Shown here: in pieces, positions 21,130-33,560 of the stretch
Numbering within the stretch: position 1 is the first letter of the stretch
Layout of the letters: each line of letters begins with the position of its first letter
Source of the DNA: Acanthosepion pharaonis
Taxonomy: Eukaryota > Mollusca > Cephalopoda > Sepiida > Sepiidae
NCBI GenBank assembly: GCA_903632075.3
Contig: CAHIKZ030004140.1
Span: 657,001-721,000 of the forward strand
Length of the DNA stretch: 64,000 bases
Direction: 5' to 3'
Position numbers and translations under genes: made by a program
The notes under the pieces: model-generated
Database searches by the model: none
Told to the model about the DNA's origin: nothing
What the model saw: only the letters and a program-made list of their open reading frames with translations

Positions 21130-21262
21130 CCTACTTCTGAATGTCTGATGCTCAACTTCATAAGAGGAACTCTCTGCGACTGCTTGGTCTCACACTGTCT
21201 GCTGACCTGAGATGGAACAAATACATTGAATCAATAGCTTCATCTACCACAAGGAAAGACTT
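21130..21262 (+). mobile_element. LINE family 1 internal fragment
   Basis: It matches 18220-18340 closely: GAATGTCTGATGCTCAA, TGCTTGGTCTCACAC, then GAGATGGAACAAATACATTG and CTTCATCTACCACAAGGAAAG. Both ends are cut. Confidence 0.7.
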
Positions 21263-21960
21263 TGTAGTTTTGTTCTAAAGCAAATCTCTAAGAAGACAAC
21301 AGACTAAACCCAACTCCAAACAAATCTTGCATTCACCCGCTTATAAAAATAGATGACAAAATAAGATATATCAACCAGCAAAATAAAAACCAACAAATCT
21401 GTATTTTCTCTTCTTCAGCTTGTCAGAATAGCAGCTGACATTTATGGTTGATGTAATCTATAAGTGAACTTAATGACTACTTTGCACAAGAACACTAAAA
21501 ATAAATGCACTGATATCTCCGATGGTGAATGTTGCAGTTGAATTGTTATGGTATCATTTAAAAGCTAAAAGTGTCATTTATAATATGATGCCAATTTTAT
21601 GAAGGGAATAATGAAAACTTATGTCGCTTAATTATTCTGAATGTCTGGTGTTGATATGAGTAAATGATGTGCAAAAGCCCAATAAACCTTTGAAAGTTTA
21701 ATTCTTACCAAGAGAAAATGAATGAAAATAGTTTAATAAGAGTACAAATTAATTGGGATCATATACGCATCTCAACTAAATTAGAATTCAAACAAGAAAT
21801 TGATTTTTATTTTAAAAGAATTCAGATATTTGGGCTTAATAAGAAGCATTTTGAAATGGAATCTTCAATTTTAATAGAGGAAAATAAAGATTTTATAAGA
21901 ATAAAATTTTAAATCTCTTTTTAAAGTTTGAAAGATGCAAAATTATTATCACCTCTTGGG
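21263..21960. other. no gene recognised
   Basis: AT-rich DNA. The lysine- and isoleucine-rich 64-codon frame at 21718-21912 has no recognisable feature and is probably chance. Confidence 0.5.
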
Positions 21961-21982
21961 GGTTAATTTTTTTTTTTTTTTT

Positions 21983-22170
21983 AAGCTTTTCACCCCAAGC
22001 AAGGTGGAAAGCCACTAGGGCGCAAGACGTTACAGAAGATTTGAAGCAAGATCAGATAGGAGTGATAGAGGAAAGGATGTGGAGAAGGATAGTGTATAGA
22101 TCAAGGCAACCGGAGATGTTGATTGACATTACATTTGAATAGTTGGAGATTATAGCTCTCAGGATATAGA
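21983..22170 (-). mobile_element. LINE family 1 tail
   Basis: The minus strand ends in GTGGCTTTCCACCTTGCTTGG, in two halves around a small change, then GGGTGAAAAGCTT and a T/A-rich run; upstream parts match the end of 18026-18965. Only the last 190 bases are present. Confidence 0.65.
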
Positions 22171-22214
22171 ATTAAAAAAAATAGCGCCTTCTATTTAAAC
22201 AATTGTTTCTGTTT

Positions 22215-22450
22215 GAATTTGTTGGATGAGGAGTTATTATTGACATTGGGACTAATATCATCATCTTTGTTGTTGTTATCACATTGTTTTGGTTGTGCCT
22301 TTAGGCATTCTTCTGGTGTATATCAATTTGAATACTTTCAGTCAATACTGAATTAAACCCTTTATTTAATCTATGGAGATAGATTGTTCTCAACCTATTG
22401 TACTTGCCTAGGGATATCGCATCTTCTTGGTGCCTCATAGACATTTGTCT
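22215..22450 (-). mobile_element. diverged PLE 3' end (same family as 6316-7735)
   Basis: In order on the minus strand: a block equivalent to CAGTCTACCCC...AAATAAAGGGTT, a CCAGAAGAATGCC segment in place of the usual CTGAAGAAGGCC, and GATAACAACAACAAAGATGATG. The hammerhead-like core is heavily eroded. No coding part is left. Confidence 0.55.
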
Positions 22451-22551
22451 ATGAAAAAAAGGGAAAGAAAATTTTCATTCTGTCATTTAAATTTTCCTTT
22501 TTACCATTTACCATTCAATTTCCCACCTTTAGTCTGATATTGTTGTGACCT

Positions 22552-22787
22552 TGTTAGGGCCAGAAATAAAGACACAAGAGAGGATTTGAGTTAAACAAAT
22601 GTATTAACAGAAAGAGATCCAAATACAAACATATACAAACTAAGAGGTGTAGAAATAGTGAGCAAGAATGTTGAGTCCGACTGTCAGAGCTGACTGCTAA
22701 AAAACCTCCCTCTAAAAAAAAGGTAGAAACCTGCTCCTATTTATAGCTGGAAGAGTCCATGCATGTGATGGGCAAATTACCATAACA
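22552..22787 (-). mobile_element. LTR of a retrotransposon
   Basis: On the minus strand 236 bases run from TGTTATGG to CCCTAACA, the TG...CA ends of an LTR. Inside are a strong TATA box (CTATAAATAGG) about 40 bases from the start and a TCTTTATTTCTGG stretch near the end that could serve polyadenylation. The start TGTTATGG is the same as in the solo LTR at 55543-55915. Flanking bases (gacct and gatat) do not match, so it may be a remnant of a larger insertion rather than a clean solo LTR. Confidence 0.6.
22736..22750 (-). promoter_or_regulatory. TATA box of the LTR
   Basis: Minus-strand CCAGCTATAAATAGG is a near-ideal TATA element in the expected position between the LTR start and the putative R region. 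Confidence 0.55.
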
Positions 22788-23156
22788 GATATAAAGAACT
22801 TTTAATATATTCTCCTTCGTTTGTTTATATTAATTAGTTTCAGAATCTCCAGATATTTTGTCTTGATCCTAATAAGGATTAGGATGACTTCACCATCAGA
22901 TAGAATATTATTTACACATTTTTGTTTATTTATAGATGTATAAATGGTCCAAAAAATGAGGAAAAAAAAATATTGATCCAAATTTTGAGGGGAGGGTTCA
23001 CTTTTCACTGTTCCAAATACTAAACAAATATTGAACTCATCATTGTTGTTTTGGTCAAACATTTCAGCTAATGTATTGTTCTTTGTTATATATCTAAATT
23101 CAACCACTTTCCATAAATATTCAAGATCTCAGATTCAATGATTCTGGCAGAAAAAT

Positions 23157-26100
23157 GGTGATCCAAATACTAATAGAGTTTAGAGATCCAAAAAAGAAAA
23201 TAGGAAGAAGGTAAATCTGTTTGAAAATTGAAACAGTAGAAAACCAAATACTAATGAATATAAATTAGAAATGGTGATCCAAGAAATAATGAAATGTGTC
23301 AAACTAATTGAGGATAGTAGAGCCTTTGATCTTATTTGAAAATGACATAGAAATGTGATCCAAATACTAAACATATTTAATAGAGACAGTGATCCAAAAT
23401 ACTAATTGAGGATAGAGAAAACTCCATGAATGTGGTGATCCAAATAATAATAGACTTATTGGTGAACCAAATACTAATTGTCTATCCCTGAGGAAATTTT
23501 GACAAATACTTTGAGGATAGAGAAAAATGATCCAAATGAATATTTGTTGTCTAATTGAGGATTTGATCCAAATACTAATTGAGGATAGTAGAGGATAGAG
23601 AAATGGTGATCCAAATACTAATTGAGGATAATAGAAATGATCCAAAACTAATTGAGGATTAGAAATAGTGATCCAAATACTAATTGAGGATAGAGTAGAA
23701 AATCCAAATACTAATAGAGCTTTTGATCCAAATACTAATAGAGGATAGAGTAGAAATGGTGATCCAAATACTAATTGAGGATAGATAGAAAGATCCAAAT
23801 ACTAATTGTAGAAATAGATCCAAAATCTAATTGAGGATAATAGAAAGATCCAAATACTAATAGAGGATAGAGTAAAATGGTGATCCAAATACTAATTGAG
23901 GATAGAGTAGAAATAGTGATCCAAATACTAATTGAGGATAGAGTAGAGAAATGGTGATCCAAATACTAATAGAGAGGAAATGGTGATCCAAATACTAATT
24001 GAGGATAGAGAAATGGTGATCCAAATACTAATTAGAAATAGTGATCCAAATAACTAATTGAGGATAGAGTAGAAATAGTGATCCAAATACTAATAGAGGA
24101 TAGAGTAGAAATGGTGATCCAAATACTAATTGATAGTGATCCAAATACTAATAGAGGATAGAGTAGAAATAGTGATCCAAATACTAATTGAGGATAGAGT
24201 AGAAATGGTGATCCAAATACTAATTGAGGAAATAGAAATAGTGATCCAAATACTAATTGAGGATAGAGTAGAAATGGTGATCCAAATACTAATTGAGGAT
24301 AGAGTAGAAATGGTGATCCAAATACTAATTGAGGATAGAGTAGAAATAGTGATCCAAATACTAATTGAGGATAGATAGAAAGTGATCCAAATACTAATAG
24401 AGGATAGATAGAAATGGGATCCAAATACTAATTGAGGATAGAGTAGAAATAGTGATCCAAATACTAATTGAGGATAGAGAAATAGTGATCCAAATACTAA
24501 TTGAGGATAATAGGTGATCCAAATACTAATAGAGGATAGAGTAGAAATGGTGATCCAAATACTAATTGAGGATAGAGTAGAAATGGTGATCCAAATACTA
24601 ATTGAGGATAGAAATGGTGATCCAAATACTAATTGAGGATAGAAAAATGGTGATCCAAATACTAATAGAGGATAGAGTAGAAATGGTGATCCAAATACTA
24701 ATTGAGGATAGAGTAGAAATGGTGATCCAAATACTAATTGAGGATAGAGTAGAAATGGTGATCCAAATACTAATTGAGGATAGAGTAGAAATAGTGATCC
24801 AAATACTAATTGAGGATAGAGTAGAAATGGTGATCCAAATACTAATTGAGGATAGAGTAGAAATGGTGATCCAAATACTAATTGAGGATAGAGTAGAAAT
24901 AGTGATCCAAATACTAATTGAGGATAGAGTAGAAATGGTGATCCAAATACTAATTGAGGATAGTAGAAATGGTGATCCAAATGATCCTAATTGAGGATAG
25001 AGTAGAAATAGTGATCCAAATACTAAGAGTAGAAATGGTGATAGACAGAGAAAGGAAGTGATCCAAATACTAATTGAGGATAGAGTAGAAATAGTGATCC
25101 AAATACTAATTAGAGGATAGAGTAGAAATAGTGATCCAAATACTAATAGAGGATAGAAATGATCCAAATACTAATTGAGGATAGAGTAGAAATAGTGATC
25201 CAAATACTAATTGAGGATAGAGTAGAAATAGTGATCCAAATACTAATAGAGGATAGAGTAGAAATGGTGATCCAAATACTAATAGAGGATAGATAGAAAT
25301 AGTGATCCAAATACTAATTGGAGGATAGTAGAAATGGTGATCCAAAATAATTGAGGATAGAGTTGAAAGGATCCAAATACTAATTGAGGATAGAGTAGAA
25401 ATAGTGATCCAAATACAATAATTGAGGATAGAGTAGAAATAGTGATCCAAATACTAATTGAGGATAGATAGAAAATAGTGATCCAAATACTAATTGAGGA
25501 TAGAGTAGAAATGGTGATCCAAATACTAATTGAGGATAGAGTAGAAATGGTGATCCAAATACTAATAGAGGATAGAGTAGAAATAGTGATCCAAATACTA
25601 ATTGAGGATAGAGTAGAAATAGTGATCCAAATACTAATTGAGGATAGAGTAGAAATGGTGATCCAAATACTAATTGAGGATAGAGTAGAAATGGTGATCC
25701 AAATACTAATTGAGGATAGAGTAGAAATAGTGATCCAAATACTAATTGAGGATAGAGTAGAAATGGTGATCCAAATACTAATTGAGGATAGTAGAAATGG
25801 TGATCCAAATACTAATAGAGGATAGAGAAATAGATCCAAATACTAATTGATAGAGTAGAAATAGTGATCCAAATACTAATTGAGGATAGAGTAGGTGATC
25901 CAAATACTAATTGAGGAGAAATAGAAATAGTGATCCAAATACTAATTGAGGATAGAGTGAGGAAATAGTGATCCAAAATCTAATTGAGGAAATACTAATA
26001 GAGGATAGAGTAGAAATGGTGATCCAAATACTAGGATTGAGGATGAGGATAGAGTAGAAAATAGTGATCCAAATACTAATTGAGGATAGAGGACTAATTG

Positions 26101-27814
26101 AGGATAGAGTAGAAATGGTGATCCAAATACTAATAGAGGATAGAGTAGAAATAGTGATCCAAATACTAATTGAGGATAGAGGAAATGGTGATCCAAATAC
26201 TAATTGAGGATAGAGTAGAAAGAAGATCAAATACTAATGAGGATAGAGTAGAAATGGTGATCCAAATACTATTAGAGGATTGTTATCCAAATACTAATTG
26301 AGGATAGTAGAAATAGTGATCCAAATACTAATTGAGGATAGAGTAGAAATGGTGATCCAAATACCAATTGAGGATAGAGAAATGGTGATCCAAATACTAA
26401 TAGAGGAGTAGAAATAGTGATCCAAATACTAATTGAGGATAGATAGAAATGGTGATCCAAACTAATTGAGGATAGAGTAGAAATGGTGATCCAAATACTA
26501 ATTGAGGATAGAAATGGTGATCCAAATACTAATTGAGGATAGAGTAGAAATGGTGATCCAAATACTAATTGAGGAAATAGGTGATCCAAATACTAGGATT
26601 GAGGATAAGAGTAGAAATGGTGATCCAAATACTAATAGAGGATAGAAATGGTTATCCAAATACTAATTGAGGATAGAGTAGAAATAGTGATCCAAATACT
26701 AATTGAGGATAGAGAAATAGTGATCCAAATACTAATTGAGGATAGAGTAGTGATCCAAATACTAATTGAGGATAGAGTAGATCCAAATAATAATTGAGAT
26801 AGAGAAAAATGGTGATCCAAATACTAATTGAGGATAGAGTAGAAATAGTGATCCAAATACTAATTGAGGATTAGAGTAGAAATGGTGATCCAAATACTAA
26901 TAGAGGATAGATAGAAAGTGATCCAAATACTAAATAGAGGATAGAGTAGAAATAGTGATCCAAATACTAATTGAGGATAGAGTAGAAATGGTGATCCAAA
27001 TACTAATTAGAGGATAGAGAAAATGGTGATCCAAAATAATTAATAGAGGATGAGGATAGAATAGAAATAGTGATCCAAATACTAATTGAGGATAGAGTAG
27101 AAATGGTGATCCAAATATCCTAATTGAGGATAGAGTAGAAATAGTGATCCAAATACTAATAGAGGATAGAGTAGAAATGGTGATCCAAATACTAATTGAG
27201 GAATTGAGGATAGATAGAAATGGTGATCCAAATACTAATTGAGGAAGTAGAAATGGTGATCCAAATACTAATTAGAGGATAGATAGTAGAAATAGTGATC
27301 CAAATAAATGAGGATAGAGTAGAAATAGTGATCCAAATACTAATTGAGGATAGAGTAGAAATGGTGATCAAAAATACTAATAGAGGATAGAGAGAAATAG
27401 TGATCCAAATACTAATTGAGGATAGTAGAAATAGTGATCCAAATACTAATTGAGGATAGAGTAGAAATGGTGATCCAAATACTAATTGAGGATGAGAGAA
27501 ATGGTGATCAAATACTAATTGAGGATAGAGTAGAAATAGTGATCCAAATACTAATTGAGGATAGAGTAGAAATAGTGATCCAAATACTAATTGAGGATAG
27601 AGTAGAATGGTGATCCAAATAAATGGTGATCCAAATACTAATTGAGGAAATACTAATTGAGGATAGAGGAAATTGATCCAAATACTAATTGAGGATAGAG
27701 TAGAAATGGTGATCCAAATACTAATTGAGGATAGAGTAGAAATGGTGATCCAAATACTAATTGAGGATAGAGTAGAAATAGTGATCCAAATACTAATAGA
27801 AGATAGACTAGAAT
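23157..27814. repeat. 36-bp satellite array, about 4.7 kb
   Basis: Roughly 130 units whose consensus begins GGTGATCCAAATACTAATTG and is 36 bases long. Two positions alternate among units: aatGgtg or aatAgtg, and aatTgagg or aatAgagg. Units at both edges (23157-23700 and 27780-27814) are more diverged, as expected for an expanding satellite. Many units lack 2-15 bases, often around GAGTAGAA. Because 36 is a multiple of three, both strands give long open frames (up to 284 codons on the minus strand, 130 on the plus). These are repeats of a 12-residue motif such as MVIQILIEDRVE or STLSSISIWITI, with no start or coding evidence, so they are not annotated as genes. Confidence 0.97.
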
Positions 27815-28737
27815 TACACTACTTTCTACTTATGCATTTGCTCTATGGTCATGTGGTCTACTTAATTCAATAATCTGATCGCCCGTGTTTGCTCACTGGT
27901 GATCTATGTTCAAACTCAAGTGTCGGCAGTGACACTTTATTTCTATATAACACTAAATCCATCATAAATATATGTTGTGAAATTAATAAATACTAAGCAT
28001 TTCAAATAATGTATGGATCAATCATAGCCAGTCTAGTGTAAGAGATAAGGAGATCATAGAACAGAGGCTCTTGCATTTGGGATCATTTTGTGCAGCACTG
28101 CAAAGATGCCACAAAACCAAAACATTAACGTAAAAACTCTTTGTCAGATTGAAGAATTCATATAGATGCCATGCATGGCACCAAACTCTTTCAGAAATAT
28201 CTAAACTTCCGGCTGTATACAACCATATTCTAAGATCAACAGTTAAAAATGACTTTGCGGGTGAATGCTGTAGATCTCAGTGAGGACCATCCTTCTACAA
28301 ACCTTGTCAACTGGTGCTACAGAATCACAAAGAACTGCACCAGCAGAAAACTTATCCCTTGATGACTTTCAACAACAGCAACAACAAAAATAGATAACAA
28401 ATGTAGCTCAAAGAGAAAATCATGACATAATCAATATGTTGATGTTCCTCCTTACTCTAAACAAAAGGTTAGGAAGGAAACTTCCACCCAGACTAGAAAG
28501 AGTGATAACAGTAGACTTGAGAAACCTATTTTCCTGAAAATTTATTTGAAGATTTTATAAATTTCACTCAAAAGTAGAAGTGGCTGCCCAGTCAATAAAT
28601 GCTGAATGTTTCCTTATAAGGAAACAGCTAATATTATATTTACCATTTTATATTAACCATACACACATGCAAGCTAAAGATGTCATGTAAAATAATGTTA
28701 TAAAACAAAAGCCACAAATCAGTCATGTGACTTTTGG
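27815..28737. other. no gene recognised
   Basis: Mixed sequence on the right flank of the satellite. No transposon terminus, RNA gene or protein motif was supported. Confidence 0.5.
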
Positions 28738-29154
28738 AATAAAAAGACACAGAGCAAAATAACCCAAATTAGGTTTGTCATATAAATACTGGAGCCTATT
28801 GACAGCTATCTTGTAGATTGGACAGTCAGAAATTAATTCATACACTGAAGGGCCTATAAAGTTTATGAGCACACTTTGTCAATTGGGGGTGCGTATTGTT
28901 TTGTACTTTGCAAGAAATTCTCAAAAGTGGCAAACCAATGCCTCAAATCCTTTTCAGCATTCTTCGAACTGGGGAGAGTTTCAAATATTTGAGGTTGCAG
29001 AATTTTGTTCATATTTCTCAGAGACCAAGAGAGCATGACTGAAAAGTATTTATAAACTAATCTCTCACTGTCCAGACTACAAGAGAGCCAGCAATAGGCT
29101 CCAGCCATTGTAGGAGAAACCTAATTTGGGTAACTCTGCTCCATGTCTTTTTAT
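28738..29154 (-). mobile_element. retrotransposon gag fragment between inverted repeats
   Basis: The minus frame 29108-28863 encodes a gag N-terminal segment typical of Ty3-type elements of molluscs: ILQPQIFETLPSSKNAEKDL, then RHWFATFENFL and a short hydrophilic end. It is enclosed by inverted repeats of about 100 bases (28738-28840 and 29055-29154). On the plus strand the left arm begins AATAAAAAGACACAGAGC, and the right arm is its inverse complement (minus strand AATAAAAAGACATGGAGC). On the minus strand the upstream arm could be LTR or leader, and the downstream arm is an inverted copy of it. The gag is truncated after about 80 residues. Confidence 0.6.
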
Positions 29155-29390
29155 TACAATTTATTCAGTACAATAGAAAAATTAGTATAAACAGAACTAT
29201 TTATAAACAGGCACATAAACATTTTTAATGATAGGCAGGGAGGAGGCGGGAGAAGGAATGTTCACCACAACTTTGTATATATTTACTAATTCCCTCATAT
29301 CCTCTTGTCTTACATATTAATCTTTCCTAAGCCACTGATTGTTTAGTAATAAACATTCTTTTATAAATGTTCATTTATTGTATCTTTTAA

Positions 29391-29775
29391 ATACTTAATG
29401 ATTTAGTCATAGTCACTGGAGATTGAAAATAGAAAATTAAATACTTAATCATTTAGTCATAGTCACTGTAATTTGAAAATAGAAAATTAAATACTTAATC
29501 ATTAATCGTAGTCACTGGAGATTGAAAATAGAAAATTAAATACTTAATCATTTAGTCATAGTCACAGGAGATTAAAAATAGAAAATTAAATACTTAATCA
29601 TTTAGTCATAGTCACTGGAGATTGAAAATAGAAAATTAAATACTTAATCATTTAGTCATAGTTAGTGGAGATTGAAAATAGAAAATTAAATACTTAATCA
29701 TTTAGTCATAGTGAGTGGAGAATGGAAATTGAAAATTAAATACTTAATCATTTAGTTATAGTCACTGGAGATATA
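29391..29775. repeat. 50-bp minisatellite, about 7.7 copies
   Basis: The landmark ATACTTAATCATTTAGTCAT recurs with starts at 29391, 29441, 29491, 29540, 29590, 29640, 29690 and 29740. Unit length is 50 with one 49-base unit. The last units diverge slightly. Confidence 0.95.
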
Positions 29776-29834
29776 ACAATATAATTTTCATTTGTTATTT
29801 TCTTGGCATTATTTCTCTCAGTTGATGTGTAGAT

Positions 29835-30120
29835 GCTGAGGATGCCATGGACCAAACATTAGAAATATGAAACAGTTAAAATTTCTAGAGCACATAATAA
29901 GAAATTGGGCTTAGAAGACTTGATACTCACAGGACAGATGGAGGGCAAATGGACAAATGAAAACGTCATATGGCATACATGACAAGCTTAAGTAAATTGA
30001 TGAAGGAATAGGATTTATGAGAAATAATGAAAAGACAAAATCTGTTAAGAGCTATAAAGGACAGGAAATTGAGGAGAGCCTTGATTGTCTCCATACATGG
30101 CACATAAAGAAGAAGAAACT
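29835..30120 (+). pseudogene. LINE family 3 C-terminus and tail
   Basis: The plus strand encodes in broken frames MLRMPWTKH, a KLGLEDLILTGQMEGKW block and a final WRA-like segment, then ends with GAGAGCCTTGATTGTC and a GGCACATAAAGAAGAAGAAAC tail, in two parts. This is the C-terminal region of LINE proteins that carry an apurinic endonuclease and reverse transcriptase (MLRIPWTDH... and ...LVLTGKIEGKR blocks). It is inactive and 5'-truncated. Confidence 0.7.
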
Positions 30121-30200
30121 TGTTTAATCATCAACACTTCTTGCTATATTAGTCTTTCTTTACATTTGACAGGTAAATATAAAACCACACCCATGACTTA

Positions 30201-30912
30201 TTGCACCTTTTTGGGCTAATGTTTTCCACTGACATGAGGTGGAAAGATTATATTGAATTAATTGCTAGGTCTGTTGCTAGAAAAGTTTGTTCACTGTGTC
30301 ATGCCAGACAATTTTTCTTGCCAGAATCTATTTTACACATTTATAAATCAACCATTCATCCATGCATTGAATATTATTATCACATCTGGTGTAGTGCTTC
30401 TGCTATATATCTTGAGATTCTTGACATAATTCCAAAGAAGAATCTGCAATGTTATTGATCTTGACCTGGCAACTCAGTTTCAGATACTTTGCCACTGCCA
30501 CAATGTAGCTTCCCTCTGCCTTTGCTATAAATACTTTCATGGTAATTGTACTGATGAGGTTTCCTTTTCGTTATCTTGATTTTATGAATTAAATGCAGTA
30601 CTAGATTGGCAGTTCGGTCTCATCATTTTACAGCTGTAATTGCTAGATTTAACTGTAAGTTCTATGATAACAGTTTCTTTTCTCACATTTCTCCCTTGTG
30701 GAACTCACTTCCGGTTTCTTTCCATTCAACTTTGATCTTCAAAAATTTAAATGCAATACAATCCTTATCTTCTGTTTTCTTAATTCTAGTTCTTTTATTG
30801 TTCTCTCTCCTTAATAATGTTTTTCTTTTTTTCATATTCTTTCAAAATCAGTAACCCCTTGCATCTTAGTGGATTTATTACCTTGCATGGAGTGAAATGA
30901 TTTAAAAAAAGA
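30201..30912 (+). pseudogene. LINE family 1 C-terminus and tail
   Basis: The frame 30201-30458 encodes FSTDMRWKDYIELIARSVAR, LCHARQFFLPESILHIYKS, TIHPCIEYYYHIWCSAS and a LEILD block, equivalent to 18270-18510. A second frame (30606-30854) gives the C-terminal SHISPLWNSLPVSF block. The tail ends CCTTGCATGGAGTGAAATG plus an A run near 30912. It belongs to the AT-rich subtype shared with 16790-17413 and 42500-43465. Confidence 0.75.
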
Positions 30913-31029
30913 TTTATGGCATCAATATTTAGTTAATCGATATTTTTCAATTATCACTAATTATTGTAATATTATTTATGCTATAACAGTTACTTTTTTT
31001 TTACTTTTTAATCATTTCAAAGTCTTATA

Positions 31030-31145
31030 AATATATAAGATAGATTCAGGCAAGGAAAGTTGTCACAGTGAACCAACTTTCTTAGCAGCAGACCAGGCTT
31101 TTGATTCAATAGAATCTTTCCATCTCATGTTATCAAAATTAAAAT
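31030..31145 (-). mobile_element. LINE family 1 internal fragment
   Basis: The minus frame holds NMRWKDSIESKAWSAAKKVG followed by GSL, matching the start of the 30201 copy. Both ends are lost. The upstream part of the same frame is unrelated. Confidence 0.55.
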
Positions 31146-31504
31146 AACATCCTTTAAAAAGATAAGTATTATTCCAAATATGTTTTTTTAAGACAGAGAT
31201 TTTGAAGGGTTTAGTTCCCAACCACTCAAAAGTAAATAAACATGGTTTAATGCCTGTTTTTTGGGGGGGTTGCAAACACTTGGTACACAAACATTATAAG
31301 AGACGCAAAGACACTGCAAGTTATTTTATCAGATTGATGGTTAACACCTGTTTCTATATTATTTTATTTTGACTTATCTAAATTTATTTTCTGGACTTAA
31401 GTGTTTACAACTTGACAGAATAATGTGTTCATGTTAGACCAATTAGTGCAAGATTCACTACCCTAACATTATATATACAATAGATAGTTAGAACTGAAGA
31501 GACT

Positions 31505-31536
31505 AGAATAGATAGATAGATAATGAACAGAATGGT

Positions 31537-31601
<65 letters not shown>

Positions 31602-31648
31602 GAACAAAATGAGATAGATAGATAGATAGATAGATAATGAACAAAATG

Positions 31649-31699
<51 letters not shown>

Positions 31700-31709
31700 G
31701 AACAAAATG

Positions 31710-31748
<39 letters not shown>

Positions 31749-31778
31749 GAACACAATGAGATAGATAGATAGATAGAG

Positions 31779-31827
<49 letters not shown>

Positions 31828-31828
31828 T
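31505..31828. repeat. (GATA)n compound microsatellite
   Basis: GATA repeats are interrupted about five times by the same short spacer containing TAATGAACAAAATGA (or small variants), so the array is a higher-order repeat. Long minus-strand frames of serine, isoleucine, tyrosine and leucine are artefacts of the tetranucleotide. Confidence 0.95.
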
Positions 31829-32879
31829 CCACATATGGCACACAGATTGTATCATATAAAAAGTGATAACCAAGATAATACTTCTATATTTTTTGTTAAG
31901 ATGCGGGAGGACAATAATGTATTGGAAAATAAAAAAATGGCTACTCCTGTAGTCTTCTTCAGTGCTTGTTATTGTCAACTAAATAAAAAAAAACGTCCAA
32001 AAATATCAATAGAATAAAAAATATATACAATGAATATCTTAGTCAGCATTTTTTGACAATATTATGTTTTATAATGGCATTCATGTTACCAGTTTGCAGA
32101 AGTCATCAGTTTATAACAGCATTGATTTATTTGTTGAAGAGGGAGATTTTCTTTTGTTGGAAGGGGATATATATTTACAAGATATGTTGGTGTGGATATT
32201 TTATTATAGTCACATGAGTTTTTGTTTTTTTAAGTAGATAATATATTGAGAGTATTATACTGTAAAATGCATGGTTCATTGAGTGGGGGGGGCTTAAGAA
32301 ATCACCTGGAGAGGGGAAGAAGATGTGTCTCTAGTATGCTGTGGTTAAAGAGCAAAAAAGGAGTGGTTTCTATCTTTTCCTTTTATACTGCTTCATTAAG
32401 CACCACCTTATCAGCATTGAGAGTAGTCTTGTGGCAGACAAGATGGGGTAATCCTACAGTCTGACCTCAGAATTCAGGTTGAGCAATCATGATTCTAAAT
32501 TACTTTTAAACAGACACTTCTCTTATCAAATCAATTTGAAAATTTATTTTAGAATTTAAATTCAGACACTTAATTTCTATATGAATTAGAGGAATGAAAA
32601 CATGTGTTGTCTTTAGAAAGTTCTCATTATAGTGTTCACTTTGCTTCATATCATGCTGTCTGCAATTATGTATCAAAAGAAAATGTCATCTGATATTTGT
32701 TGCAATTATATCCTTAATTACACCTGACATTGCTTCCTAGTAATGCCATCATCTTTGCAGCAGACATTTTATGCATGCATCCATTAATTACAATGGAAGC
32801 AAATATATATGAATGGTTAATTATATTCAAAAATTCAATTATTAAAATAGTTTTTTCTTCTATGTGCTGTGTTCTTTCA
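31829..32879. other. no gene recognised
   Basis: AT-rich DNA. A somewhat GC-richer patch at about 32270-32470 has no recognisable protein motif. Confidence 0.5.
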
Positions 32880-33560
32880 GAATGAAGGGACAGAGATCAT
32901 GGCTCTCCACAATTTACTGCACTATGAACTCTTAATAAATAATGTTGTTTCATTATCTCTCTTAAACTTGTTATGCCATCCATTTACTCAAGCTCACTAG
33001 GTAAGTTATGCATTGTTTTCCTCTGCCCTTCTTACCTTCAATCTGTCTTGTGAGTATAAAATTTTTCAAGCCACCTTTCCTCATTATGTGCCCCAGAAAT
33101 TTCAACTATCTCTTTCTGATGTTAAGTATATATAACAATTTTGTTTCCATTTTCTTTAAAACTTCATTGTTGTTCACATTTTCAGTTTATGGTATTCTCA
33201 GCATGCTTCTGTAGAATCACATTTCTGTTGCTTCAAGTTTCTTCTTCATATGTGAAAAGATTGTCCAACATTCACTACCATATAGGAGGACTGATATTAC
33301 ATAATAGTTCAGTCATCTTTTCTTTGTTTCTTACAAATTTATCTTGTTTCTTAATATGTTGCTTAGCTTTTGAAAGCATTCTTTGCTAACTCAATGCACT
33401 TTTCTATATCAGTTTCACACTTTTTGTCTTCTTTTCCAAATATTTAAATTGTTTCACTTGTTTTGATTTTGGTTTCTCCAATTTGTAATTTGTATGTTCG
33501 GTTGTCCCTTTTGCTAACAACCATTCATTCTGTTTTCTTGCAATTGATGTTAATCATGAT
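32880..33560 (-). pseudogene. LINE family 3 reverse transcriptase C-terminal region
   Basis: The minus strand from 33560 encodes, with stops and frameshifts: QKGQPNIQITNWRNQNQNK; SKECFQKLSNIL; VISVLLYGSECWTIFSHMKK; KLEATEM followed by FYRSMLRIP; ENVNNNEVLKK; LKFLGHIMRKGGLKN; and ILTRQIEGKKGRGKQ. It then ends with the family tail near 32880-32925 (minus-strand GAGCCATGATCTCTGTCCC). The YGSECW and MLRIPWT blocks are diagnostic of endonuclease-bearing LINEs. The reverse transcriptase palm is missing. Confidence 0.75.

Noticed and set aside
23157..27814. Open frames of 100-284 codons on both strands
   Set aside because: They follow exactly from a 36-bp satellite unit divisible by three, occur on both strands at once, and have no coding features.
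23157..27814. CRISPR-like array of direct repeats
   Set aside because: There are no unique spacers, the units are contiguous, and the surroundings are those of an animal genome.
31429..31978. Serine-, isoleucine-, tyrosine- and leucine-rich minus frames
   Set aside because: They translate the GATA microsatellite.
32246..32464. 72-codon frame in a GC-richer patch as a possible exon
   Set aside because: No splice context, homologous motif or neighbouring exon could be supported.
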